Below the pieces are notes generated by a model, which saw only the letters and a list, made by a program, of their open reading frames with translations, did not search any database and was not told where the DNA came from. The translations under genes were made by a program, and so were the position numbers. From Begonia masoniana (taxonomy: Eukaryota; Streptophyta; Magnoliopsida; Cucurbitales; Begoniaceae), in contig CM039516.1 of assembly GCA_022432975.1 (NCBI GenBank), positions 30,892,051-30,956,050 of the forward strand: 64,000 nt of DNA, read 5' to 3'. The stretch's first letter is position 1, and each line of letters begins with the position of its first letter. Below, piece by piece: positions 35,353 to 47,033 of this stretch.

Positions 35353-37787
35353 AAAAAAAGTTAAACAAAAAGAGAGAAGCCTGTTGAGGAGAGTTCTATT
35401 CATCCTCATCGCCTGCAGAAGGTGGGTACGGCCCAAATTGATGCTTGGGTGGTGGTTGTGTTCATGGCCCGTATGTTGCATAGCTAGTGGTATGGACGTC
35501 ATCCTGTGAAGTGGTCCAAACCTGTTTTCCCACATCTCCATCATCAGTGTGTAGTGGTCAGTCATATATGTACAGAAGTTGTTGATGTCTTCGAAATTGT
35601 CTTCTAGTCGGGAGAGATGACTTTCGAAAGCAGCCAGCTGAGAAGTGATAAGTTCCTAATTAGGTGGGTGAGTCTGGGTGTGTGTGGCGATGGAGAGGGT
35701 GATGAAAGACCATTATTGTCTAAGAAGGGGTGAATTAGACTTTTTTAAAATTCTTAAATCTAATCAATATCTCTCTTGTATTCAACTTCTAATTAACAGT
35801 AAACAATCAAGCAATAAAAGTAAAGAGAGAGAAAAAAACAACACCAGAGTTTTTAACGTGGTTCGGCCAAAACTTGTCTACGTCCATGCTTTAAGGTTTC
35901 CTCCCTTAAAGATTCTTTCTTTCTCCTCAGAGAAAAACAGATCGCACTTCACTGGCGTCGATCTACTGCCTTTTACAAAAACTAGATTGCTTTTCACGGG
36001 CGACAATCCATTGTCTTTACACTTTAAAAGTAAGAGTATACTTTGCAGCACAGACTACGGTCTCTCACACTAATGAATCTCAAGTTCAGGAAAAATAGAG
36101 AGATGTAGAATAAAATACAGAGAGTATTCAAAGCTTTCAGCTCGTGTAAATTCAAAGATAATTTTTCGCAAAAGTTCTTTCTCCCGAGCTTCTTTTTCCC
36201 TTATATATTCTGACTGTTATGGGCTTCAGTTCTTTAGGGCTTCTCATCTGAATATGGAAATATATTCATTGGAGAAACATCCGTACATAGATAGTTAGCC
36301 ATTGCGTTCTGAAGTCGCTTTCGTTTTACGCCATAAATAATCTAGAGTTAAGGCTCTGGACGAGTGTCACTGTTGCTTCGCGGTATTTTAAATTTCTGGC
36401 GTTAAGACTTTGGACGAAGACGCTATTCTTTTAAATGTGGACGAGCGCCACTGTCTTTTGAGCGTGGATGACTGCGTCTTTAGTTGTCGTGGATGACTAC
36501 GTCTTTAGTTATCGTGGACGACTGCGTCTTCCTTCAACCGTGGACGATAAGATCTATCTTGATTCTTCTGTTGCCGGTGGACGATTGAGTTTGACTTAAA
36601 AACCACCTGACTTTCACGTGACATTCTAACTCTCGCATAGACGAGGACGTTTGATTTCTTTATCTGAAAGCATTTCATGGACAAGCGATTTCACCTTAAC
36701 TGTGGACTATCGCTAACAGCTTGACTGTTGACTATTAATTTCAGACTAAAAACACTTAACCACAAAATCGTCAGAAACACTTAATGCCCCTTTTCAGAGG
36801 GCATTTCCATATAAATGCAATAGTCATAATACTCTAATCATTCATAACATATATTTCATAATCATCCAGACTAAAAACACAATCATTAAAAATATAGTGT
36901 TTAAACGTATTTAAGCTAACAGGTGACAGTCCCCAATGCAATGCAGCAATGGGTCTCTATCCACTTCGACCTGATCTTCAATTGAAAAAATCATGTTATC
37001 AAAGAAGATTAGTGTTAGCATTGTTTTAAGATCCAAAAGTTCTTTGCCAGAGCTCCACTGGACTCCTCCGGCCTGACATAATGCTGTGATGAGGGATGAA
37101 TGAGTTAATCCTTCTGGATGCTTGTTTCGGGCGATATACAAGACGGATTGCTGAATAATGTTGCCCCGTCAATCAATCAATAAGTGCAAATACAACATAG
37201 GAGAACTGCCTGATCACGAGTGATATCGCTAAAATGGGTTACAAGCATAAGTTTGGATCCGATGAAGTAATGCCACAGCTTCGCAGTACGTGGCAGAGCT
37301 TGGGATCGAAAGGATAGTGCCTCTTTGTATTCTCATGTGGATAGGCGTCATTGGGTGCCCAGGGTGACCATCAACGTCTGAAAGAGGTTGTCTACAAGGG
37401 GATTGGATGTCAAATAGACATTATAATCATTATTGTCGATTGAGTTGAGTTGGTAGAAGCTATTGATCACATATCGACAGAAACTGACCCACTTTCCTCG
37501 CACTTAGACTGCATAGTTGCGGTGGAAGGTGGCGTTAGCATAGAACTCTCGAACCACTGGTACTACGACAACTTCCAGATGCTCAACAAATGTTTTCCAG
37601 CCTCGCAGAGTGATATTAGCTTTGATACCTGGCGAAATACCTCAACTTGAAATCCCTGCTCCCGGATGAGCCCTTTGTTGATCAATTGCGTTTGAAAATT
37701 TAACGCGGCTTCTGCAACAGAATTTCTTCTTGTCGTAGTCGTTTACTGATGATGATGAAGTTTTAGTGACCTTCTACTTCTTGGATG
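35353..37787 (-). pseudogene. Putative plant transposon protein ORF (Athila-associated), split
   Basis: On the minus strand the remnant contains KGLIREQGFQ, a VVREFYANATFHRN motif (about 37530-37570) and HSSLITALCQAGGV (about 37060-37100). These match the 'putative plant transposon protein' domain found in Athila-type elements. The frame resumes after the solo LTR at 35697 and ends with a PPPKHQFGPYPPSAGDEDE tail near 35400. Many stops and frame changes are present. The non-autonomous element at 37788-41212 cuts its other end. Its role in living elements is unknown to me. Confidence 0.65.
35703..36921. mobile_element. Solo LTR, family 4, TSD GGTGA
   Basis: The 1219-bp sequence starts TGAAAGACCATTATTGTC and ends TTAAGCTAACA, and is flanked by GGTGA at 35698-35702 and 36922-36926. 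The same family occurs at 45491-46828. It contains the conserved words GGGTGAATTAGAC, CGTGGTTCGGCCAAA and CTACGTCCA, and a zone of GGACGA/GGATGA repeats (36355-36600). No primer-binding site or coding region is attached. Confidence 0.93.
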
Positions 37788-38150
37788 TGATGCAGCAGTG
37801 GATAGGAAATAAGAATTAGAGCAAGGAGAGAAATAGAGTGAGGGGAAGAAGAAGCCGTAGGAAGAAGTTCAGAAAAGGGGAGGGAAAAAGTAACAAAAAT
37901 GGAGATTGGAAGAGAAAGGAGATTTCAGAGAAAATTCAAATTCATGTTTATCATTCATTCATCAACTATCCCACCAAATTACAATACAATACTTTAAATA
38001 GAATAAAATCTACTTGGAAAATGACAAAGACACTAATGAATCATTAAAGACATAACAGAAAACCATAAAACACTAAAAATTATAATAATAAATTACGCAT
38101 GAAAAATAACAAAATAAATAACATGACTAAATCAAAGGATGTCCTCATCA
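37788..38150 (-). repeat. 3' LTR of non-autonomous chromovirus
   Basis: This 363-bp LTR matches 40847-41212 along its full length. The GAGTGAGGGGAAGAAGAAGC tract near its minus-strand 3' end is shared by both copies. Confidence 0.9.
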
Positions 38151-38210
38151 ACTCTCCCGGGATAGAAGAATCAACCAATAAGTTGACAAGACCGCACTAC
38201 AGCAAGCTGA

Positions 38211-39749
38211 TCAATCACCCAACCATAAGCTAAGCGGTTGAGCAACCTTCTTCCGGCGTCTGTAGACTCGTGTAACTGGAGGGCTGGACCGAGTATCATT
38301 CCAAACAATGTTGGAATCCGGCAAAGAGAGATCCTGATGAATTCGAAAGAACTCCAAAAGGTCTGGATCCAACTGCTGAAGTGTCTCTCTGGAAATCCAT
38401 GTACAATCACTATCTGGTCGATCTACCCAACGAACCAAGAAACGCTGAACTGCACCTTCATTAGTAAATACAATTTGTTCATCTAAAATAGCATCAATTT
38501 TATCCTTATGTGTTGTGACAAAAGGTGTTGAGGAGTGTGAATTGGCCGATGGAGGCTCAAAGTCGATTGAGGAAGGTAAAAAAGGGTCAGCAACAGGGTT
38601 AAAATGGCCTTTAAAAGCAATCAAGTCTTCAACATTAAAAGTAGAGTGATAACCAAAATTAGGTGGAAGATCAACAACATATTCATTTGAACCAATTCAC
38701 TTTAAAATTTTAAAAGGACCAATACTACGAGCTTGCAATTTAGAACCAGATCCGGATGATCGTCACTCAGGACGAACTCGAACCATAACATAATCTCCAA
38801 TATTAAATTCAACGTGTTGTTTGTGTAAATCAGCTCGTAATTTATATGATGCATTACTAGCCTCTATTTGTTTATTGATCTCAATATGTAAATCATGAAG
38901 ATGTTGAGTAAAATTTTCAGCCGACATAGACACATTAAAATGCGGTGATATAGGGAGAAGGTCTAAGAGTTTCCTAGGATTAAAATTATGGACAACTTCA
39001 AAAGGACTCATACCTATGGTTCGGTTCACGGAACTATTATATGCAATCTGAGCGGTGGGGAGGATCATATCCCAATTCTTGAGATTTTCTTTGACCAAAC
39101 ATCGTAATAAATTTCCAAGACTTCGATTAACAATTTCAATTTGACCATCAGTTTGAGGATGGTAGGTAGAAGTAGGAGCATCTAGTTTGATACCCTTAGG
39201 AATATGCTCATCATGGCGATTGGGGGAATGAGAATCCCGACGATTATGATTTTGACTACCGTCTCGACCATAATCTCTATCTCTTTGACCATAGTGAGAG
39301 GGAGAATGATAATCTCGATGATTATGATATAAACTACCGTCTCGACCATAATCTCTATCTCTATGGTTATGACCATAGTGAGGGGGAGAATGATAATCTC
39401 GACGATTATGATTTAGACCACCATCTCGACCATAATTCCTATCTCTAAGATTATGACCAAAGTGTTGTGGAATTTCCTGCTGATAATTTTGTCGTCTGTT
39501 ATTTACTACAGAATTGTCTGTATCCAAGGGATACAGATTTAATTCCATGCTGGTGAACCTATTTTCTAAGTCTCTTTGTGCTTCGCGAGCACTGGCCAAG
39601 TTGGTGTGGATGGTAGCAACTTGCTCTCGAAACTGTTGTTGTTCGTTAAGTATTTGAGCTACTTGTTGGGAAACGATATCTAATTGGGATGGTTCCATAT
39701 CTAAAGCACCAGAATTAGATGAGACCTGACGACCATTACGTAATTGCAT
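38211..39749 (-). pseudogene. Gag-integrase-chromodomain fusion ORF (deletion derivative)
   Basis: From ATG 39749, 328 codons run to a stop near 38763. Residues 1-75 are a Gag-like start (MQLRNGRQ) with a Gln-rich coiled part. Residues about 90-175 are three imperfect repeats with HYGHNHRDRDYGRDG (DNA spacing 78 and 84 bases). From about residue 190 the sequence jumps straight into integrase: STYHPQTDGQIEIVNRSLGN, then the C-terminal GDYVMVRVRPE region. After two in-frame stops the same frame continues (LPPNFGYHSTFNVEDLIAF) into a chromodomain (38624-38211: DAILDEQIV, FLVRWVDRP, CTWIS). The central catalytic domains are missing without loss of frame. Confidence 0.88.
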
Positions 39750-40846
39750 GCAATGTTACTAGTGAATGATCTATAATGCTCGGAAGCTTATATGAAAGAC
39801 AAGTTGAAATCAATAAACAAACAGTGCACGTAATGAATAATATCGATTACGACCAAATACCACAAATAACTTTGTTTTACTTAATTTTTGAGATTAAGCG
39901 GATTCTAACAAAGCAAACAAGTAGAATTAATATTTTTAAAATGATAATGCGACGGTCAAATACTTCATCATAAATCACCACGAAATTGATTATCAAACTG
40001 AACAATTAATTGTTAGTGGTGAAACAATAAGCAAAAGAGTATATCAATGAACAATAGGTTCAACAGATGCAACAGGCGAATAGAAATAATCAACAGTGAC
40101 TAATCAATGGCACTTTAAATCTGAAGGCATTTGGGTGGGTTAAAGAAGATAGCAAAAAAATGGTAACAGGCTACAAGATTTAATGAGTAAGTGCACAGGC
40201 TGATATGGATAGGAATACGAAGCAAGGGTAAGCCACAACACATACGACAAAATCAATGCATTATTCAGAAATAAACAGTATTGCAAAACTAATTAAAGAT
40301 CGAGACAGAGAACTCCCTGATTCGAGGGTGAAATTCTCTGGTGATAGGAATGCAGACAAGCAAAAGGGCAGCACCCACTGTAGACTTCCACGAAGCTAAA
40401 TATGAAACCAGCAGACAGCAACCAGAGTCTTCCGTTGATGAAGAGCTTCGGTCTGTTCGAATACGTGGAGGAGCAGCGAACACCGACGGCCGAAACAAGG
40501 CCGAACAGAGGCAACGGGCGACGACTGGGTGATGAACCTTCAATAAACAACAGCGAACGCCGAACAGAGCCTTCGCACGTCTCTGTCGCACAGCTCTTTC
40601 GTAACGCGAGTCTGGGTTCCTCGCCAAACAGTAGAAGAACAGCAACGAACAAGATGAACAGTTGGAAAAAGCTGGAAACAGACGCCAAATCGAACAGAAA
40701 CCAAGGTTTAAACCCGATTAACAAAGCTGATGAACAGTGCTATGAACAGTACCCGAACAGTACAACACAGCGAAAAACAGAAGAGAAAAAGAAAAAGTGC
40801 TCAAAATTGTTTAAGAAAACAATTGCTTTGAGCTTTGATATCAATT

Positions 40847-41212
40847 TGATGTAGCGGCGGATAGGAAATAAGAATTAGAGCAAGGAGAGAAATAGAGTGA
40901 GGGGAAGAAGAAGCCGTAGAAAGAAGAAGTTCAGAAAATGGGAGGGAAAAAGTAACAGAAAGGGAGATTGAAAGAAAAAAGAGATTTCAGAGAAAATTCA
41001 AATTCATGTTTATCATTCATTCATCAACTATCCCACCAAATTACAATGCAATACTTTAAATAGAATAAAACCTACTTGAAAAATGACAAAGACACTAATG
41101 AACTATTAAACACATAACAGAAAACTATAAAACACTAAAAACTATAATAATAAATTACGCATGAAAAATAACAAAATAAATAACATGACTAAATCAAAGA
41201 ATGTCCTCGTCA
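40847..41212 (-). repeat. 5' LTR of non-autonomous chromovirus
   Basis: This 366-bp LTR pairs with 37788-38150. The decayed primer-binding site follows it directly on the minus strand. Confidence 0.9.
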
Positions 41213-42279
41213 GGGTGACATGTGAACTTGCACAATGGTGATTGGAACACAATGAAAGGTTGTAAATCATAACCAAAGTTATAAAGTCATTGGCTTCTGT
41301 TCTTGTAGAAAACGCAAATTGTTACCCAACACCTGCAACTTTTTATTTTAGCTAACCAATACATCTATGACTAACATGACATATATAGAGCAGGAAATTA
41401 GTATATTCCAACCAAACGAATAAGCATCCACATATAATGCTCCAAGAAAATACAGAATGTGCACAATTCCATTACAATTCAATTCATCAATGGGTATCAC
41501 AACATACTAATCCATACACAAATGGGCACATCTATGAAATCACTAACAATTGAAAATTTGAATGCTTTCACAATTTGCAAAAAAATTCAAGAAATTCAAT
41601 TTTCAATCCAGCACCAAATTTACCATTGTCTACGGTGTTGGAGTTTGACTAATGCACAAAAAATGTATGAAGCGAAAGGGATAGAATGAAGGGAGAGGGA
41701 ATGGCTGGCGAGGGGAGGGTTGGGCGAAGAAGGACGATGGTGCTGGAGGAGTCGTGCATCCGCGATGGAGGAAAAGGAACAACGGCGAAGAAGTGAGGAG
41801 TGCAAATACGAGCGGTGGTAAGGAGGGGGCGGTGTGCGAGGAAAGGTAGCGGAGTTGGAAAACGGCTGCACGATGGGAGGAGAGGCGGCGACAGTGCTAG
41901 AACACATAAAGGGGGGTGGGATCACCGGTGGGGAGGAGAAATGTTGTGTTGTTCAGAAATATTAGGGCAGAAAGCCCTAAATTGCTTTCTGTCGGGATCT
42001 CACGCCGCGGCACGGCTTACCCTGTTGTCATTCTTCTTATTTCCAATCAGGAATTCACGTCTCGGCTCGAGTGAATCCAGGCCGCAGTATAGAACTCTCT
42101 AGTTCCATTGTGGCCGCGACTCGAATAACTTGATGTCGCGGCACTATTAACTCTGTATGAAGTTGGCTGTCACAGGAATAAAGTGGGGCTGCGGCGACAA
42201 CGCCTTTGTTTCCTGTGCTTTTTTCGCGCTGTGTCAAGGCTGCGGCTCAAGGAAGGGCTGGCCGCGGCTAGAACTTTTT
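41213..42279. other. Spacer with GC-rich purine tract, no supported gene
   Basis: At 41680-41930 the plus strand is very rich in G and A (GGGAGAGGGAATGGC and similar). CGCGGC words recur at 42000-42270. On the minus strand this lies between the Athila pol end and the putative transposon protein ORF, where a long untranslated spacer is normal for Athila elements. Confidence 0.35.
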
Positions 42280-43965
42280 TTTTATTCTTATTTTTATTTT
42301 TGTTTTTTTGTGTGTTTTTTTAATATATTTTGCGTATTATTTGTCTCCAAGGTAGATGGTCTGACCATCCTTCGCTTCGAGTTCAAAATAATACTTGATT
42401 TGTTGACCGTTTACTTTAAAAATGTTTCCATCCTTAGCTCGTAATTCAATGACTCAAAGAAGGAAAACTTTTTCAATTGTAAATAGACCAGACCATCTTG
42501 ATTTAAGTTTATTAGGAAATAGCTTCAATCGCAAATTGAAGAGCAGAACTTGATTGCTTGGTGAAAGTCTCGATGCGTAATTATCTTGTTGTGCCATTTT
42601 TTTTTACGAGATCTTTACATTCTTGCAAGCATTATGGCAAAAATTCATCCATTTCATTGAGCAGTAAGAGTCTTTGCTCGCCAACTAACTTAAAGTCAAA
42701 GTTCAACTTTTTCACTGTCCAATATGCTCGAAGCTCAAGTTCAACCAGAAGATGACATGTTTTCCCATAGACTAATTAGTATGGTGACTTTCTAATTGGT
42801 GTTGTAAAGGCTGTTCAGTATACCCATAATGCAACGTCTTATTTTTGTGACAAATCTTTTTTATTAAAGCTAACAGTCTTTTCTAATATTTTTTTGTCTA
42901 GCGATTGGAAACTTCTATTTATTCATTTGTCTGCGGATGGTGTCCAAGTGCCACTTTATGATTCACTTCATACAAAGTATCCAAGTGCACAAAAACATGA
43001 ATCTTTATCACTGATAATTGTTATGGGGTGCTAAATCAAGTAAAGATATTCTTTTTAAAAAACCTAATGACTACCTTTGAGCCATTGGTTGATGTTTCTA
43101 TGGCCTCGACCCATTCTGAAACGTATTCAACTGCTAACAAAATGTATGTGTGACCCATGGATGCTGAAAAGGCTCACACAAAATCAATTCTTCCCCACAT
43201 AAAAAATTTCAACTTCTAGTATGCTAGTTACTGGTAGTTCATGTCGCCTTGAGATGATTCTCACTCTCTGACATCGAGCTTAACAATTGTGTAACTGTCA
43301 TAAAAAAGTGTAGGCCAATAGAACCCAAATTGCAGTATGTTTAAAGCAGTTTTTGTGACACCGAAGTGCCCTCCATATGGGGATGAATGACATTGTCTAA
43401 TGATGTCTTGAACTTTGTCTTCTGGTACACATCGTCTTATGATTTTGTCTAGACAGTGTTGGACTAGTAGCAGATCATCCCATAAGTATGATTTCCATCA
43501 TATAGGAATTTCTTTTTTCATGTGAAATGAGAGATTCGGAGGAAGTGTCTGACATGTGAAGTAATTTACAAAGTCTTCTTACCAAGGTAGCTTTGCAGCG
43601 AGTGAGAATAGTTACTCATCAGGAAATGTTTCATTGATTGATTCATCTTCTGCATTCTCTTATAATTCTAATCCGGATAGATAATTGGCGATGACATTTT
43701 TGTACCTCGTTTGTCTTTAATCTCAAGATCAAATTCTTGTAGTAATAAGATCCAATGAATCATGCGAGGTTTAGCATCTTTCTTTGTAAAGAGGTATCGA
43801 ATTGCAGTATGATCAGTATAAACAATGATTTTGGAGCCAACAATGTAAGCTCAAAATTTGTGACATGCATACACTACTACAAGCATCTCTTTCTCAATAG
43901 TTTTGTAATTTTGTTGAGCATTATCTAGAGTTCGACTAGCATAATGAATGGCTCGAAATATGTTA
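42280..43965 (-). pseudogene. Athila-type pol fragment (RNase H to integrase end)
   Basis: On the minus strand RNase H reads FRAIHYASRTLDNAQQNYKT then EKEMLVVVYACHKF, followed by [20 protein letters not shown] and [20 protein letters not shown] sequence. Next come decayed linker and integrase regions (YDGNHTYG, DNVIHPHMEGTS, VHIDFCGEE-like) full of stops. The end near 42300 reads ELRAKDGNIFKVNGQQIKYY, which is typical of Athila/Tat pol. Reverse transcriptase and gag are not in the window; the copy is cut near 43965. Confidence 0.82.
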
Positions 43966-44260
43966 GAATTCTTGAAATTGAATAGAAAAACACACGTCCT
44001 TTTACTAATTGTTTAATAATTTTATTTACACAGAATAAGAGTATATCTATGCGTCTTGTGCAATCATTATGAAAGTTGTATGATAAATGAAGTTATATTT
44101 GATTAGTTTCTCATAAGAATATAGAGAAAATAAATAAATAACTATTTTTGTAAAATTTCAAAAGATTTTTATAAATAATCTTGAATACTTGACTGATCGA
44201 GTTGCATAAGTAATGAGTTAAAAAGACGAATGGACAATTAAATTGATAGTTGAAGAAAGT
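43966..44260. other. AT-rich spacer, nothing recognised
   Basis: No gene or repeat is recognised. The base stretch AAAGT at 44256-44260 may be the left target duplication of the LTR that starts at 44261, but no right partner was found. Confidence 0.3.
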
Positions 44261-44645
44261 TGTAATATACGGAATTTTTGTATTATGACTTTTGTGCGTT
44301 ATTAATGGACAAAAAAAAATGTTGAAGAAATTATTGGGAATAACCAAACTAAAGTTCAACCAAGCAAAACACTTAGTTGGAAACCAATAGAGGGGTAAAC
44401 TAGGAAAGGAAAGAGGGTAGTTGGGAGAATCCAATAAAAAGGAGACATGTGGCAAAGCTTGTGGAAGAAGCTGTTTTCCTTGCTTCTTCTCTCCCTTACG
44501 TGAAATCACTTTCATTTTCATACTTTCTTCTGTCTTCTTTCATCGCCGAGAAGAAACTCTCTCCTCCTTCTCACGAAATTTCTCTCCTCCCTTAAAGTTG
44601 GCCACATTTCAGTAATCTTTAAAGCTCCTAAGGTGACAAAACTCA

Positions 44646-45305
44646 AGCGAGGTACTTGGATTGCTAAGGACAAGAGGTAAGTTTTCGTGACTTACTGTGG
44701 CCGATAGGCCTACACCATATGTCGGAATTTGTGTTGAGGATCGGTTGGTGCTTGTTTGTTTAAATGCTTTGGTATGGTAGTTTAGGCTTGATCGTTTTTA
44801 TAGATTAAGCTTTGTGACGTTTGATGGTATTTGTGAGGTTTCGATGGTATACTCGTTATGTATGTTTTATCGTATATTGAATTGCTCATGCATCATGGTT
44901 TTAAAACGGCAAGAAATTGAATTTACGCATCGGTTTCATGAAAAGAAAATGCATGTAAAGGCAAGTAAAGTATCACAGTAAACAACCATGGCATGGGGTT
45001 ATCGGGGATGAAGTTCAGACCTGGCGTTCCGTGGTGAGCGGGTTTTCCTCCCTTCAGATGGTGTGGGTTGTCTAACCGCTTGACATGCCCTATCCATCTG
45101 TCGAGCATTTTTGATAACCATAGAGTGACACGTACTGATAAATGAAATGATATTGACGGCTTTCATGAAAACTGCATATACATGTTCATGTACAGTATTT
45201 ACGTAGAACTTGCTGAGATTTTTATCTCATAGGTGTCCTTATGATGTAGGTGACTACGAGCAAGGTGAGGACGATGTCCCTCCACCTGACGAGCCTGCAG
45301 TTTGA
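44646..45305 (+). other. Putative split micro-ORF inside LTR (family 2, copy a)
   Basis: The donor-like site is CAAGAG|GTAAGT (last exon base 44676) and the acceptor-like site is GATGTAG|GTGACT (first base 45250), 573 bases apart. The joined frame reads SEVLGLLRTRG and then DYEQGEDDVPPPDEPAV, with a TGA stop at 45303-45305. The copy at 59972-60650 reads SWTEFGLQRTRG and DFDIGEDEIPPPEE in the same phase with no indel in the compared parts. Confidence 0.45.
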
Positions 45306-45490
45306 TGGAGGATGCTCGTGGGAGCGTGCTGGCGTAGTCGATGCTAATACGACCAGTGGGAGCTATAGGTTAAATGTTTTGAGGTTTTGGGATTTATACG
45401 GGCTGATGGGTGAAAGAATAGAATGAACTATTTAGAGCACATTTTAGGGTGTTTGATGTCTGGATAGTGTAGATATAAAATTGATGAAAT

Positions 45491-46828
45491 TGTAGGATCG
45501 GTATTGTCTAAGAGGGGGGTGAATTAGACTCTTTTTAATTTTAATTTCTGATCTAACCAATTTCTCTCTTGATTAAACTTAGATTTAACACAAGTAATCA
45601 ATATAATGTAAAGAGAGAGAGAGAGAAATTTGACACCAGTATTTTTACGTGGTTCGGCCAAACTGCCTACGTCCACGCTCCAAGGCACCCCCTTGAAGAT
45701 TCCTTACTTCTCCTCAACGAGAAAACTTGATCGAGCTTTCGGGTGTCGATCCACAACCTTACACAATCCTGGATTGAACTTTACGGGCGTCAATCCACTG
45801 CCTTAATCAGATTTGAGTTTGTAAAATATTAAGCTCACACTACAATCTCACAAGATGAATCTCAAGTTAGGATTGAGAGATGTAGAGAGAAATACAGAGA
45901 GTTCAAACTTTCGCAGCTAGGGCTCAGAATTCAAATTGGCAAAAGTTCTTCATTTGTTCTCTGAGCTCGGCTTAAATACTCTGTATACTTTTGCTTCTCA
46001 GAATTGAATGCTTCTTTCTTCAAATGGATAAAAGTTACCGTTGGGAAGCATCCGTACTGGAGCAGCTATCCGTTGCTTCTGAAAATGTTGTTCGTCGTCG
46101 CCATTAAAAGTCTGGAGTTAATGCTGAAAACGACGTCACTGTAGCTTCGCGGCTAACTTTGAATTCTGGCGGAAGACAAAGCTGACTTATAGTCTTGAAC
46201 CGCCAACAGAAGATGAAGCTTTAAACCCTTGAACCGGCGTCGGATGATGAAGCTTAAAAATGCTTGAACCGGCGTCGGATGATTGATTTGTAGTTGTCTT
46301 CCACCTCTGTCGTTTAGTGACCGGAAGAGTAATTTTTTTGAGGCTGGAAGAGCATTTTGTTGAAGTCTTCCGCCTTTGTCGTTTTGTGGCCGGAAGAGCA
46401 TTTTGTTGAAGTCTTCCGCCTTTGTCGTTTTGTGGCCGGAAGAGCGTTTTGTTGAAGTCTTCTGCCTTTGTCGTTTTGCGAGCGGTGGGGTATTTTCTTT
46501 TAGCTCATCCGCCTTGTCTTTTAGTGAGCGGTGGACTTGATTCCATTTAGTCATCCCCTTGTCGTTTAGTGACCGGTGGACTGACCCTTTTAAACGACTC
46601 CGTTCTTGTCGTTTAGTAACCGTGACTGATTCTTTTGCTTAACACATTTCAGCCCTGTACACTTAATCATATGCATTAAAAACTAAAAGACCCTTTTAAG
46701 GGTATCTCCAACAATCTAACTCCAATGCATTTCATTAAATCATTAATAGACATAATCAAATTACAATATTAAGCAGACAAATTCATCATCAAAAACAAAT
46801 TAAGACTTAAACATTATTTAAGTCAACA
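45491..46828. mobile_element. Solo LTR, family 4, TSD GAAAT
   Basis: The 1338-bp sequence starts TGTAGGATCGGTATTGTC and ends TTTAAGTCAACA, flanked by GAAAT at 45486-45490 and 46829-46833. It matches the solo LTR at 35703-36921 through GGGTGAATTAGAC, CGTGGTTCGGCCAAACTGCC and TACGTCCACG. It contains three tandem 46-bp units (46346-46483) absent from the other copy. Confidence 0.93.
46346..46483. repeat. Three 46-bp units in solo LTR
   Basis: GGAAGAGC(A/G)TTTTGTTGAA begins at 46346, 46392 and 46438, exactly 46 bases apart. Each unit contains GTCTTCCGCCTTTGTCGTTT. Flanking sequence keeps weaker versions of the same word (CATCCGCC, TTGTCGTTTAGTGA). Confidence 0.9.
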
Positions 46829-47033
46829 GAAATGGAAGATGATTTTTTTGATGTTAATGTTTCTGGAAATTTCTGAGTGAATGATGTGTAGGTACAGGGG
46901 AAAACAATGTGAAGGCAGCTCTCTGGACAAAATCCAGAGAGCTAGCCGATCGATTGCCAGCAAGGGGCGATCGATTGGGTAACACATGGTTTAGAGTAGG
47001 GATTCTTAAAAGTTTCAGTTAAGTATTCTGTGA

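Larger units (their letters stand above)
37788..41212 (-). mobile_element. Non-autonomous chromovirus derivative (3.4 kb)
   Basis: Two LTRs, 37788-38150 (363 bp) and 40847-41212 (366 bp), both start TGATG(C/T)AGC and end TCCTC(A/G)TCA on the plus strand and are about 95% alike by eye. Target flanks are GGATG and GGGTG, four of five matching. On the minus strand the primer-binding site is decayed to TTGATATCAAAGC (40844-40832). The 2.7-kb interior has only a Gag start fused to an integrase end plus a chromodomain, so protease, RT and RNase H are gone. It sits inside the Athila-type remnant. Confidence 0.9.

Noticed and set aside
40293..40854. Overlapping frames of 118-150 codons on both strands
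   Set aside because: They lie between the primer-binding site and gag start of the non-autonomous element, in leader position, and match nothing known.
41620..42102. Pro/Ser-rich minus-strand frame and overlapping Arg-rich plus-strand frame
   Set aside because: They are products of a purine-rich tract with low complexity; no domain, and they lie where an Athila spacer is expected.
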